A DNA stretch of 64,000 nucleotides from Methylobacterium sp. E-066 (GCF_022829635.1 NZ_JAKSYO010000203.1:1-64000); one strand, 5' to 3'; shown: positions 33,231 to 42,389, counted from the stretch's first letter. The notes: generated from the letters alone by a model not told the origin. Translations and numbers: made by a program.

Positions 33231-35123
33231 ATGCAGATCGATATCGCGGCCGTCGAGAGCGCGGCCGGGCTTGAGCTGGCGGGGCCGCCGCTCCGCGCCC
33301 GAACCTGGCTGCGCAAGCTGGACGTGGCCCTGGGCTACCTCGTGGAGATCCCGGCGGCCCTGCTGGTGCTGGCCGAGATCGCCGTGCTGTTCGGCGGCGT
33401 AGTCAGCCGCTACGTCTTTCGCGAGCCGCTGGTCTGGTCGGACGAGCTGGCCGCGATCCTGTTCCTGTGGCTCGCCATGCTGGGCGCCGTGGTTGCCTTC
33501 CGCCGCGCCGAGCACATGCGCATGACCGCCATCGTGGCGATGTGCGGCCCGCGCATGCGCGCCTTCCTGGAGACGGTCGCCCTGGTGGCCGGCCTGATCT
33601 TCGTGGCGCTGGTCCTGGAGCCGGCCTTCGAATTCGCCAGCGAGGAGACCTTCGTCCAGACCCCCGCGCTGGAACTCAACAACGCCTGGCGGGCCGCCGC
33701 CCTGCCGATCGGCTTCGGCCTCATGCTGCTGGTCGCGGTGATCCGCCTGCTAGAGACCGCCGACTGGCGCCTCACCGTCGGGGCACTCGCGCTGGGCGGC
33801 GGCATCGCCGCCGGGCTCATCGCGCTCCAGCCCGTCTTCGCAGGCCTGGGCAACCTCAACCTGATGCTGTTCTTCGTCCTCGGCGTCGGCGCCCTGGTCT
33901 TCTCCGGCGTGCCGATCGCCTTCGCGTTCGGGCTGTCCACCTACGCCTACATCACCCTCACCACCGGCGCGCCGTCGATGGTGGTGGTCGGGCGCATGGA
34001 CGAGGGCATGAGCCACCTGATCCTGCTCGCGGTGCCGCTGTTCGTGTTCCTCGGCCTGCTGATCGAGATGACCGGCATGGCCCGGGCCATGGTCGGGTTC
34101 CTGGCCTCGCTCTTGGGCCACGTGCGCGGCGGCCTGCACTACGTGCTGGTCGGCGCGATGTACCTCGTCTCGGGCATCTCCGGCTCGAAGGCCGCCGACA
34201 TGGCCGCGGTCGCCCCCGTGCTGTTTCCCGAGATGAAGGCCCGGGGCGCCAAGGAGGGCGACCTCGTGGCGCTCTTGGCCACCACCGGCGCCCAGACCGA
34301 GACGATCCCGCCCTCGATCGTGCTCATCACCATCGGCTCGGTCACCGGCGTGTCGATCACCGCCCTGTTCACCGGCGGCCTGCTGCCAGGCCTCGTCCTG
34401 GCCGTGACGCTCTGCGCCCTGGTCTGGTGGCGCTACCGCCGGGAGGATCTGAGCCACGTCGCCCGGCCGTCGCGGAGCGTGATCGGCCGCGCCCTCGTGG
34501 TGGCGGTGCCGGCCCTGGCCCTGCCCTTCGTGATCCGCTTCGCGGTGGTCGAGGGCATCGCCACCGCCACCGAAGTCTCGACCATCGGCATCGTCTACGC
34601 GGTGCTGGCGGGGCTCCTGATCTACCGCCAGTTCGACTGGCGGCGGCTCTACCCGATGCTGGTGATGACCGCGACCCTGTCGGGAGCGATCCTGCTGATC
34701 ATCGGCGCGGCCACCGGCATGGCCTGGGCGCTGACCCAGTCGGGCTTCTCGCAGACGCTCGCGGTGGCGATGAAGAGCCTGCCCGGTGGCCCCGTGGGCT
34801 TCCTGTTCGTGTCGGCGGGCGCCTTCATCATCCTGGGCTCGGTGCTGGAGGGCATCCCGGCGATCGTGCTGTTCGGCCCGCTGCTGTTCCCGATCGCCCG
34901 GCAGGTCGGCGTGCACGAGGTGCACTACGCCATGGTGGTGATCCTGGCGATGGGCATCGGGCTGTTCGCCCCGCCCTTCGGGGTCGGCTACTACGCCGCC
35001 TGCGCGATCAGCCGGATCCACCCGGACGCGGGCATGCGCCCGATCGTCGGCTACATCCTGGCCCTGCTCGTCGGCCTCGTCGTCATCATCCTGGTCCCCT
35101 GGTTCTCGATCGGGTTCCTCTGA
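33231..35123 (+). CDS. Fused TRAP permease DctQ-DctM
   Basis: A 630-aa fusion. Residues about 25-180 form the four-helix small subunit DctQ (VSRYVFREPLVWSDELAAIL is the family signature). From about 195 to the end lies the DctM large subunit, with VPLFVFLGLLIEMTGMARAM and GISGSKAADMAAVAPVLFPE. Fused DctQM proteins are common in alphaproteobacteria. It works with the binding protein encoded just upstream, and perhaps with the paralogue at 39270. An array of four hairpins follows the stop. Confidence 0.92.
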   Translation: MQIDIAAVESAAGLELAGPPLRARTWLRKLDVALGYLVEIPAALLVLAEIAVLFGGVVSRYVFREPLVWSDELAAILFLWLAMLGAVVAFRRAEHMRMTAIVAMCGPRMRAFLETVALVAGLIFVALVLEPAFEFASEETFVQTPALELNNAWRAAALPIGFGLMLLVAVIRLLETADWRLTVGALALGGGIAAGLIALQPVFAGLGNLNLMLFFVLGVGALVFSGVPIAFAFGLSTYAYITLTTGAPSMVVVGRMDEGMSHLILLAVPLFVFLGLLIEMTGMARAMVGFLASLLGHVRGGLHYVLVGAMYLVSGISGSKAADMAAVAPVLFPEMKARGAKEGDLVALLATTGAQTETIPPSIVLITIGSVTGVSITALFTGGLLPGLVLAVTLCALVWWRYRREDLSHVARPSRSVIGRALVVAVPALALPFVIRFAVVEGIATATEVSTIGIVYAVLAGLLIYRQFDWRRLYPMLVMTATLSGAILLIIGAATGMAWALTQSGFSQTLAVAMKSLPGGPVGFLFVSAGAFIILGSVLEGIPAIVLFGPLLFPIARQVGVHEVHYAMVVILAMGIGLFAPPFGVGYYAACAISRIHPDAGMRPIVGYILALLVGLVVIILVPWFSIGFL

Positions 35124-35135
35124 AAGTCCTAGATT

Positions 35136-35227
35136 CGAAAGGTCCGAGACCTTTCGTGGGTCCAGGGCGAAGCCCTGGTTCATCGGGGCTCCGCCCCGAT
35201 ACCCCGCCAAAGGGCTGAGCCCTTTGG
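35136..35227. repeat. Array of four perfect 3-nt-loop hairpins
   Basis: Four stem-loops with perfect arms lie in a row: 35136-35156 (CGAAAGGTC, loop CGA), 35162-35178 (CCAGGGC, loop GAA), 35182-35200 (ATCGGGGC, loop TCC), and 35207-35227 (CCAAAGGGC, loop TGA). Stems are 9, 7, 8 and 9 bp. Such a regular design is a dispersed multi-hairpin repeat of the REP kind rather than a simple terminator. It fills the 141-bp gap between the TRAP permease and the transketolase gene. Confidence 0.85.
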
Positions 35228-35264
35228 AAACCCCGACGCACGCCTGAACTTCGAGCCCCCCGCC

Positions 35265-37259
35265 ATGCCCGAGACCGACTCATCGACGCTCACCGCCCGG
35301 ATGGCCGACGCGATCCGCTTCCTCTCCCTCGACGCGATCGAGCGGGCGGGTGACGGGCATCCCGGCGCGCCCCTCGGCTGCGCCGAGATCGCGGTGGCCC
35401 TGTTCACCCGCCATCTGACGTGCAATCCGGCCGATCCGGAATGGCCGGACCGCGACCGGTTCGTGCTCTCGAACGGGCACGGCTCGATGCTGCTCTATTC
35501 CGTGCTCCATCTCGCGGGCTATGCCGGCCTGCCGATGGAGCAGATCCGGCGCTTCCGCCAACTCGGCTCCCACACCCACGGCCACCCGGAGATCGCCCCC
35601 GAGCTTGGCATCGAGGCGACCACCGGGCCCCTCGGGCAGGGCATCGCCAACGCGGTCGGCATGGCCGTGGCCGAGGCCAAGCTCGCCGCCACGTTCGGTC
35701 CCGGGCTCGTCGATCACCGCACCTACGCGCTGGTCGGCGACGGCTGCTTGCAGGAGGGCATCGCCCACGAGGTAATCTCGCTCGCCGGCCATCTGCGCCT
35801 GTCGAAGCTCACCTTCCTGTGGGACGACAACCGGATCACCGACGACGGCGCCACCGACCTGTCAATCTCGGAGGATGTGCGCGCCCGCTTCCGCGCCGCC
35901 GACTGGCAGGTGATCGACGCGGACGGCCACGACGTCGACTCCGTCTCCGCGGCAATCCTTCTGGCCCAGGCCGATCCGCGCCCGACCCTGATCGCCTGCC
36001 GGACCGTGATCGGCCGCGGCCTGCCCCGGCTGGAGGGCCAGCGCGGCGCCCATGGCGGGCGGGTGTTCGAGACCGACCTCGCCGAGGCCCGGGCCGCGAA
36101 GGGCTGGGACCATCCGGCCTTCACGGTGCCGGACGACGTCGCCGCGGCGTGGTGCACGGGCGTTGCCGAGCGCAACCGCGCGGCCTACGCGGCCTGGCAT
36201 GCCCGGCGCGAGGCCCTGCCCGCCCCGATCCGGGCGGAATTCGACCGGGTGAGCGCCGGCCGCCTGCCGGAGACCTGGCGCGACACGCTCCGGACCCAGC
36301 GAGACCGCTTCGCCGCCGCCGGCGAGGCGCGCCCGAGCATCGAGGTCTCCGCCGAGATCGTCGGCGCCCTGTCGGAGGCGATCCCCGAGCTGTTCTCCGG
36401 CGCCCCGGACCTCGAAGGGCCGACCCGGCACAAGGGTCCGCTCCACGCCTTCACGGCGCAGGACCGCTCCGGCCGCTACCTGCATTACGGCATCCGCGAG
36501 CACGCGATGGGCTCGATGATGAACGGCATCGCGGCCCATCGCGGGCTGGTCCCGGTGGGCGCCACCTACCTGGTCTTCTCGGATTACATGCGCCCGTCGC
36601 TGCGGATGGCGGCGCTGATGAACCTGCCGGTCATCACGGTCTACAGCCACGATTCGATCGCCATCGGCCGCAACGGCCCGACCCACCAGCCGGTGGAGTA
36701 CCTCGCCTCGCTCCGGGCGATCCCGAACATGCTGGTCTTACGCCCCGCGGACGCGGTCGAGACGGCGGAATGCTGGGAGATGGCTCTGGCCAACCGGCAC
36801 GGGCCGACCTCGCTGATCTGCTCCCGACAGCCGCTCCCGGCCCTGCGCCAGTCGGGCGGCCCCGAGAATCGCAGCGCCCGGGGCGCCTATGTGCTGGCGG
36901 AAGCCGAGGGGGCGCGGCGGGTCACGCTGATCGGCACCGGCTCGGAGGTGGCCCTGGCGCTCGCCGCCCGCGACATGCTCCAGGCGGAGGGCGTGCCGAC
37001 CGCGGTGGTCTCGATGCCGTCCTGGGAGGCGTTCGCGGCGCAGGACGAAGCCTATCGCCGGCAGGTCATCCCGCGGGACACGGTCCGGGTCGCCGTGGAG
37101 GCCGCCCTGCGCTTCGGCTGGGATCGCTGGATCGGCGAGGAGGGCGGCTTCGTCGGTATGACCGGCTTCGGCGCGTCGGGCGCGCCGGAAGCGCTGTTCC
37201 GCCACTTCGGCATCACCGCCGAGGCGGTGGTGGAGGCCGCGCGTGCGCGCTTGGGTTGA
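35265..37259 (+). CDS. tkt: Transketolase, full length
   Basis: A 664-aa one-piece transketolase. The ThDP site is GDGCLQEGIAHEVISLAG, with WDDNRITDDG where housekeeping enzymes have DDNGIS; HGHPE, IEATTGPLGQGIANAVGMA and the pyrimidine-domain REHAMGSMMNGIAAH are present, and the C-domain spans 540-664. The Arg after Asn at the metal loop is a little unusual. As second transketolase within 8 kb it may serve the pathway encoded here, or be a housekeeping copy. ATG 35265 follows the hairpin array. Confidence 0.92.
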   Translation: MPETDSSTLTARMADAIRFLSLDAIERAGDGHPGAPLGCAEIAVALFTRHLTCNPADPEWPDRDRFVLSNGHGSMLLYSVLHLAGYAGLPMEQIRRFRQLGSHTHGHPEIAPELGIEATTGPLGQGIANAVGMAVAEAKLAATFGPGLVDHRTYALVGDGCLQEGIAHEVISLAGHLRLSKLTFLWDDNRITDDGATDLSISEDVRARFRAADWQVIDADGHDVDSVSAAILLAQADPRPTLIACRTVIGRGLPRLEGQRGAHGGRVFETDLAEARAAKGWDHPAFTVPDDVAAAWCTGVAERNRAAYAAWHARREALPAPIRAEFDRVSAGRLPETWRDTLRTQRDRFAAAGEARPSIEVSAEIVGALSEAIPELFSGAPDLEGPTRHKGPLHAFTAQDRSGRYLHYGIREHAMGSMMNGIAAHRGLVPVGATYLVFSDYMRPSLRMAALMNLPVITVYSHDSIAIGRNGPTHQPVEYLASLRAIPNMLVLRPADAVETAECWEMALANRHGPTSLICSRQPLPALRQSGGPENRSARGAYVLAEAEGARRVTLIGTGSEVALALAARDMLQAEGVPTAVVSMPSWEAFAAQDEAYRRQVIPRDTVRVAVEAALRFGWDRWIGEEGGFVGMTGFGASGAPEALFRHFGITAEAVVEAARARLG

Positions 37260-37272
37260 GGCTGACGGCCGG

Positions 37273-37431
37273 TCAGATCATTCCGGCGCCGCCGGTGCGC
37301 GCGATGCGCGCGCGCTGCTCGGCATAGCGACCGTTGGCGACGCGCTTCAGCGCGCTTTCGAGGCGGTCCGCGACCTGACCGAGGAGCGAACGCTCAGCGC
37401 GAAAGCCAACGAGATACGCGAGGGTCGCCAT
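37273..37431 (-). CDS. Small hypothetical protein, 52 aa
   Basis: From ATG 37431 the peptide starts MATLAYLVGFRAERSLLGQV, is rich in Arg, Ala and Leu, and ends ARIARTGGAGMI. It is probably helical and soluble, with no signal or Cys. Convergent with the transketolase gene and 13 nt from its stop. The extended frame to 37485 adds a Gly/Pro/Cys-rich start that looks non-coding. No function assigned. Confidence 0.4.
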   Translation of the reverse strand: MATLAYLVGFRAERSLLGQVADRLESALKRVANGRYAEQRARIARTGGAGMI

Positions 37432-37632
37432 CGTGCCTGATCCCGAACAAGGACCGGGCCCATGCGCCCGGTTGCTGCGGTGCAATATGCGCCCGCCCGG
37501 GATTGCGCGTCAGGGGGTTCTCAAGCGGCCTGCCATGCAGGGAAAGCATGCAGCGGACACGGAATCTTCACCGGATTGATCGGGGAGCTGTATCCGGCCG
37601 GTGCAGTGCAGCGAATGCTGCCATCCGGACTG

Positions 37633-39273
37633 TCACCGCTTGGCGGACGGGCCTGCGTCGAGGGGCAGGCAGCCGCGATTCTCGAGTTCCTCGCGTATCG
37701 CCCGCTTGGTGATCTTGCCGTAGCCGGATTTCGGCAAGGCGTCCCAGAAGAACACCCGCTTCGGCAGCTTGTAGCGGGCGACCTCGCTGGCGAGCCACGC
37801 CATCAGCTCGGCCTCGCCGATCTCGGCCCCGGGACGGGCGACGCAGACCGCCACGCCGACCTCGCCCCAGGCGGGGTCGGGTACCCCCAGGATCGCCGCC
37901 TCGGCGATGGCCGGGTGCCGCAGCAGCTTCTCCTCGGTCTCGCGCGGATACACGTTCGACCCGCCCGAGATGTACATGTCGGAGGCTCGGCCGGTGATGA
38001 ACAAAAACCCTTCCGGGTCGAGATGGCCGAGATCGCCGGTGCGGAACCAGCCGTCGCGAAAGGCCGCCGCATTCGCCTCCGGGTTGTCGTAGTAGCCCGC
38101 GAACACCGCCGGGCCGCAGACGCAGATCTCGCCGGTCTCGCCCGCCGTCAATTCCCGCCCTGCCCCGTCCTGGATCTGCACCTGCATGCCGGTGCGCTCG
38201 AAGCCGCAAGTGCCGACCTTCACCCCCGGCCCGTCCTCGGCGGAATGCAGGCGGGGCGGCAGCACGGTGATGTTGCCGGTCACCTCGCCGAGCCCGAAAT
38301 ACTGGACCAGCACCGGCCCGAGCGCCTGCAGCGCCCGCTTCTGATCCTCCCGGTACATCGGCGCGCCGGCATAGATCACGTGGCGCAGGCTGGTGTGATC
38401 GTGCGCCGCGACCGCCGGGTGCTCGGTGAGGAGCTTCACGATGGTCGGCACCGTGAACAGGTTGGTGATGCGCCAGCGCTCGACCAGGGACCAGACCTCC
38501 TCAGGGTCCAGGCGCGCGCCGCCGGTGAGCACCGTCTTGGCGCCGGCCGCGACCTGCGCGAGCTGATGGATGCCGGCCCCGTGCGAGAGCGGCGCGACGA
38601 CAAGGGAGGCGTCGGCCTCATTGGTGCCCGGCATCAGGTCGCAGAGGTGGTTGGTGATCACGAAGGCCATCTGGCCGTGGGTGAGCACCGCCGCCTTCGG
38701 CCGTCCGGTAGTGCCCGAGGTGAAGAAGAACCAGCATGGGTCGTCGTGCTCGACATCAGCGGTCGGGGCCGCCGCCCCCGCGTGCGCGGCGACCAAAGCG
38801 TCGTAATCCAGCCCGAAGGCGGAGCCGCCGATCTCGACCATGAGCCCCAGCTCGGGCGCGGCCGCGCGGATCGCGGCGGCGTGGTCGGGGAACTCCGTGC
38901 CGCAAATCAGCGCCGAGGCGCCGCTGGCGCGGGCGAGATAGGCGACCTCCGCGGGCGTCTGCCGAAAGTTCGTCGGAACCCAGACGGCGCCGAGCCGGAA
39001 GCAGACGAACATCGATTCGAACAGCGGGTTGCCGTTGCGGGCCTGGACCAGCACGCGGTCGCCCTTGGCCACCCCCCGGGCTGCCAGCGCTGCCGCCATG
39101 GCGTCGACCCGGGCATCGAGGGCGCCCCAACTCCAGCTCCGCTCGTCCCAGGCCAGACCGATCGCGTCGGGCCAGCGGCGGGCCGCCCGGCGCAGGAAAT
39201 GGGCGAGGTTCATCACCCGCCGGGAACAGGGCGCGACGCCGCCGCGCGGCGCCGGCCCCGTCGGGCCGCTCAT
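37633..39273 (-). CDS. AMP-forming acyl-CoA ligase
   Basis: A 546-aa adenylate-forming enzyme that activates a carboxylic acid as acyl-AMP and then acyl-CoA. Motifs: P-loop FFFTSGTTGRPKAAVLTHGQ, YFGLGEVTGN, and hinge/C-domain TGDLGHLDPEGFLFITGRAS with the catalytic Lys in SGYGKITKRAI. The start ATG 39273 overlaps the binding-protein stop (ATGA); ATG 39213 (MNLAHFLRRAARRW) is where homologues tend to begin. Linked to a DctP protein, it probably acts on an acid imported by TRAP. Acyl chain unknown. Confidence 0.88.
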   Translation of the reverse strand: MSGPTGPAPRGGVAPCSRRVMNLAHFLRRAARRWPDAIGLAWDERSWSWGALDARVDAMAAALAARGVAKGDRVLVQARNGNPLFESMFVCFRLGAVWVPTNFRQTPAEVAYLARASGASALICGTEFPDHAAAIRAAAPELGLMVEIGGSAFGLDYDALVAAHAGAAAPTADVEHDDPCWFFFTSGTTGRPKAAVLTHGQMAFVITNHLCDLMPGTNEADASLVVAPLSHGAGIHQLAQVAAGAKTVLTGGARLDPEEVWSLVERWRITNLFTVPTIVKLLTEHPAVAAHDHTSLRHVIYAGAPMYREDQKRALQALGPVLVQYFGLGEVTGNITVLPPRLHSAEDGPGVKVGTCGFERTGMQVQIQDGAGRELTAGETGEICVCGPAVFAGYYDNPEANAAAFRDGWFRTGDLGHLDPEGFLFITGRASDMYISGGSNVYPRETEEKLLRHPAIAEAAILGVPDPAWGEVGVAVCVARPGAEIGEAELMAWLASEVARYKLPKRVFFWDALPKSGYGKITKRAIREELENRGCLPLDAGPSAKR

Positions 39274-40307
39274 GCGAGTTTCCCGCAGGCCTTCTCCAGC
39301 AGGGACCAGCCCTCCTCGCCGTACCGGCCCTTCCATTCGGCATAGAAGCCGGCCTTGCGCAGCTTCTCGCGAAACGGCTCCGGATCGGGCTTGTTGAACA
39401 CGAGGCCGTTCTTGGTCAGGTCTTCCTGCAGGCTGGCGTTGAGCTTGGCGACGTCGGCCCGCTCCTTCATCCCGGCTTCGTTGATGTGGCGGGCGACCAT
39501 CGTGCGCAGGTCCTCGGGGATGCGCTCCCAGGCGCGGCGGTTCGCCAGGAACCAGTAGCCGTCCCACATGTGGTTGGTGAGCGAGCAGTATTTCTGCACC
39601 TCGTAGAACTTCGTCGTGGCGATTACCGCAAGCGGGTTCTCCTGGCCCTCGACGATCTTGGTCTGGAGCGCGGAGTAGGTCTCGTTCAGGTTGATCGAGG
39701 CCGGCGCGGCCTCGAAAGCCCGGAACATCGAGGTCCAGAGCGGCGAGACCGGCACGCGGATCCGAAAACCCTTGAAGTCGTCCGGGCTGGCGATCGGCCG
39801 GGTCGAGGAGGTGGTCTGGCGGTAGCCGTTGTCCCAGATCTTCTCCATGGCGACGAGGTTGGCCTTGGCGATCTGCTGGCGGACCCAGGCGCCGAGCTCG
39901 CCGTCCATCGCCGGCCAGACCGCGTCGTAATCCGGGAAGGCGTAGCCGATGCCGTTGATCGAGGCGTTGGGCACCAGGGTCGAGAGGATCAGCGGCGACA
40001 TCGTGAAGAACTCGACGCTGCCCGAGCGCAGCTGGCTCAGCGTGTCGGTGTCCGAGCCGAGCTGGCTCGTGGGGAAGATCTTCAGATCGAACCGGCCGCC
40101 GCTCTCGACGCGCAGAGCCTCCGCCATCTCGCGGGCGCGGATGTTCATCGGGTGCGTGTCGGGCAGGTTGTTGGCGTATTTGTAGGTGAAGTCGGCCCGC
40201 TGCGCCCGGGCCACGTGCGGACTGGCCACGCTCCCGGCGAGGATCGCCGTCGAGCCCGTCGCGAGGAATCGGCGACGGGACAGGGACAAGCGAGATGGCG
40301 ACGACAT
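39270..40307 (-). CDS. Second TRAP solute-binding protein (DctP family), no permease nearby
   Basis: A 345-aa periplasmic protein with Tat leader LSRRRFLATGSTAILAG. It is closely similar to the DctP at 32202: QLGSDTDTLSQLRSGSVEFF, DFKGFRIRVPVSP (Arg conserved), YSALQTKIVEGQENPL and HMWDGYWFLANRRAW all match it, at roughly half identity by eye. No second DctQM is present, so it may share the upstream permease. Its gene overlaps the CoA ligase start by 4 nt. Confidence 0.9.
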   Translation of the reverse strand: MSSPSRLSLSRRRFLATGSTAILAGSVASPHVARAQRADFTYKYANNLPDTHPMNIRAREMAEALRVESGGRFDLKIFPTSQLGSDTDTLSQLRSGSVEFFTMSPLILSTLVPNASINGIGYAFPDYDAVWPAMDGELGAWVRQQIAKANLVAMEKIWDNGYRQTTSSTRPIASPDDFKGFRIRVPVSPLWTSMFRAFEAAPASINLNETYSALQTKIVEGQENPLAVIATTKFYEVQKYCSLTNHMWDGYWFLANRRAWERIPEDLRTMVARHINEAGMKERADVAKLNASLQEDLTKNGLVFNKPDPEPFREKLRKAGFYAEWKGRYGEEGWSLLEKACGKLA

Positions 40308-40549
40308 GGGCGGCCCTCCTGGTATGGGCACGTGGGCCCGGCGTTTCCTCAGGGTCCACGTTCGTGCGCGGACTCTCTGTATCTCGACGCTTCGATAGCG
40401 GCTGGCCGAAACCAGTCAACGGCGCCGCGGCGGCGCGGCTATCGGAGTTGGGGACTTGTCAGGCCGTCCGGATCGGCACCGCTTCGACCCTGCCGGCGGG
40501 CATGGCGCGAATCCGGAACGGCACCCGCGGCGGATGGCCTGCTCCGGGC

Positions 40550-40870
40550 CTACGCGGCCGGCAATTGCTGCTCCAGATGGGCGCGAAGAACCGAATAATG
40601 CTCGACGACCTTGTCGAGCTTCTCGGTGTTCGCCTTCCTGATCCGTTCCGACCCCTCGTGCGGTCGGTAGGTGGTCGCATAATGGGCGGCATGCGCCTTC
40701 AGCTTCGTCGCCACGAAGGCCATGTCGGCCGACCAGACGACCTCCCGGCGGACCAGCTGGAGGCGCCGCGCGATCTCGAGCCCTTGCAGGTCGAGCGCGA
40801 TGCCGCCGCCCATCTGCTTGAACAGGTCGAACATCGAATCGAGGATCGCGATGGCGTTCTGCGCGGACAC
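40550..40870 (-). CDS. Hypothetical helical protein, 106 aa
   Basis: From ATG 40870 (12 nt after the FkbM gene stop) the protein starts MSAQNAIAILDSMFDLFKQM and is predicted helical throughout, with Met/Gln-rich amphipathic stretches and many His and Lys near the middle (KLKAHAAHYATTYRPHEGS). No signal, no Cys. Probably the last gene of the FkbM operon. Not recognised. Confidence 0.6.
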   Translation of the reverse strand: MSAQNAIAILDSMFDLFKQMGGGIALDLQGLEIARRLQLVRREVVWSADMAFVATKLKAHAAHYATTYRPHEGSERIRKANTEKLDKVVEHYSVLRAHLEQQLPAA

Positions 40871-40882
40871 GGAGCCGATCCC

Positions 40883-41635
40883 TCAAGCGCCGGCGGCCAG
40901 GAGATCGGGCCGCGCGTACCAATCGTCGAACAGGGATAGTTGCCGGAACCGGCGGCGGTAGCCCAGCCCGGTCAGCAGCGTGTGGATCTTCTCGCGGCTG
41001 TCCGAAAAGTTGTGCTCGACGCTGATGAGCGCGATGTCGTGGCGCGTGAAATCGAAGCTTTGCAGCACGTCGAACTCGCCGCCTTCCACGTCGATGCTCA
41101 TGTAGTCGATCCGCTTGGGGGCGCGAGCCTCCGCAAGGAAGCGCTCCAGCGAGATCGTCTGCACCGGGTATTGCCGGCCCTCCTGGCGGAACCGGGCGTG
41201 GAAATCGCCTTCCACCAGGTCGTTCATGCCCGACAATTCGCCGATATCGACCTCGTTGAACAGCACCTCGACCCCGTCGGTCTTGTAGACGCATTTGTCG
41301 GAGATGTAGCAGGTCCGGTTCGCGTACAGCGCGGCGTGCCAGGCCCGGGCCGGCTCCGCGAGGGCGCCCTGCCAGCCGAAGGTCTTCTCGAGCAGCAGCG
41401 TATTGCTGAGGCTGATGCCGTCGCAGGCGCCGAACTCGACGAAATAGCCGTTCCGCTTCTCCTTCAACTCGTACAGGACCCAGAGATCCTGCAGCAGCTG
41501 GGCGTTGGAGTATGGGGCCATCTTGGTGGCGAAGGCGAGGAGTTCGATCTCGGAGCTCAGGAGATGGGGCTCCCGGTCCAGATTGTTCCTGAGATCGATC
41601 AAGGCGTTGAACACCGTCAGGAGCTCGACATCCAT
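40883..41635 (-). CDS. FkbM-family methyltransferase
   Basis: A 250-aa S-adenosylmethionine-dependent methyltransferase. Motif I is FVEFGACDGISLSNTLLLEK, and motif II-III includes IDYMSIDVEGGEFDVLQSF, the FkbM signature with an Asp and Glu. FkbM enzymes methylate hydroxyls on sugars and natural products, and often sit in polysaccharide loci. ATG 41635 is chosen because upstream residues of the open frame (to 41878) overlap the next gene and look non-coding. It lies between two small genes in one operon. Confidence 0.85.
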   Translation of the reverse strand: MDVELLTVFNALIDLRNNLDREPHLLSSEIELLAFATKMAPYSNAQLLQDLWVLYELKEKRNGYFVEFGACDGISLSNTLLLEKTFGWQGALAEPARAWHAALYANRTCYISDKCVYKTDGVEVLFNEVDIGELSGMNDLVEGDFHARFRQEGRQYPVQTISLERFLAEARAPKRIDYMSIDVEGGEFDVLQSFDFTRHDIALISVEHNFSDSREKIHTLLTGLGYRRRFRQLSLFDDWYARPDLLAAGA

Positions 41636-41699
41636 GGCCCTGTCTTCCACCTTCTGACTGGGATCGATCGATACGGGGACGGGTTCGGGCTGGGCGCGC

Positions 41700-42035
41700 T
41701 CAGCGCCGGAGGCCGCCGGAAGGCTGGCCCCCCAGAACCCGGTTCGAGCCGTCGAACAGGACGGCGTGCTGGAGCGAATCGGGCTCGCGATCCGGGATGG
41801 CCCGCGCCGCCTTGCGAAGGGCGAACACGAACCGCTTGCGGCTGAACCCGTAGGGCCGGAGGCTTGCCAGCACGGCATCGACCAGTTTGGCCATGGCCTC
41901 GGAATGCGCCCGCGCCAGATCGCGGTCCCGCACCGCCGCGTCGCGCTCGGCCTTGATCAGCGCCAGCTCGATCTGCTGTTGCTGGATCCGGCGGATGTAC
42001 TGGGTGTCGATGTCCTGGACGGGGGTCTTCGTCAT
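41700..42035 (-). CDS. Hypothetical coiled-coil-like protein, 111 aa
   Basis: Starts MTKTPVQDIDTQYIRRIQQQ and continues with a Gln/Glu/Arg-rich helix (ALIKAERDAAVRDRDLARAH) suited to coiled coil, then a basic region (YGFSRKRFVFALRKAARAIP). It resembles the N-terminal coiled coils of some glycosyl- or methyltransferase partners. It lies 64 nt ahead of the FkbM gene, in the same direction, and may form a complex with it. No named family. Confidence 0.55.
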   Translation of the reverse strand: MTKTPVQDIDTQYIRRIQQQQIELALIKAERDAAVRDRDLARAHSEAMAKLVDAVLASLRPYGFSRKRFVFALRKAARAIPDREPDSLQHAVLFDGSNRVLGGQPSGGLRR

Positions 42036-42122
42036 ACGGCAGCCTCCGAGGCCCGGAGCGGGATCAAGCTGGAACGCGGCCGGCGACGCGGTGGGATGTG
42101 CGATGCGGCTTGGTGCGGATCT

Positions 42123-42389
42123 CTAAGCCGCCCGTGCGTCCCGTGCCGCCTGCAGGTCGAGCCACAGGTCCAGCCCCAGCGGGCCCTGTTTGCGGATCGC
42201 GACCCGCGCGCGCCGCGTTTCGCCGTCGCGCACGAACGTCAGATGCTCCGGAATCCCGCCGGCCGCGATCACGCGCACGTGGGCGCTGACCTCATCATAC
42301 GCCAGGATCGCGCAGGGGACGTCGAAGCTGCCGAGCTTGATGGTCGCCTTCAGGTGCGGGACGGCGGGAACGAAGTGCTTGTTGGCCAT
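42123..42389 (-). CDS. PilZ-like small protein, 88 aa
   Basis: The 88-aa sequence has a beta-rich pattern and the string FVRDGETRRARVAIRKQGPL, which resembles the PilZ half with R-x3-RRA-V-W-x3-G-x-G, although the Trp and the leading RxxxR are degenerate. PilZ domains bind cyclic di-GMP and regulate polysaccharide production. If it is a PilZ relative its ligand site may be lost. Neighbouring polysaccharide-type genes fit. Weak call. Confidence 0.5.
   Translation of the reverse strand: MANKHFVPAVPHLKATIKLGSFDVPCAILAYDEVSAHVRVIAAGGIPEHLTFVRDGETRRARVAIRKQGPLGLDLWLDLQAARDARAA

Noticed and set aside
37462..39345. 627-codon plus-strand frame over the acyl-CoA ligase
   Set aside because: Antisense shadow; the opposite strand has all adenylation motifs in order.
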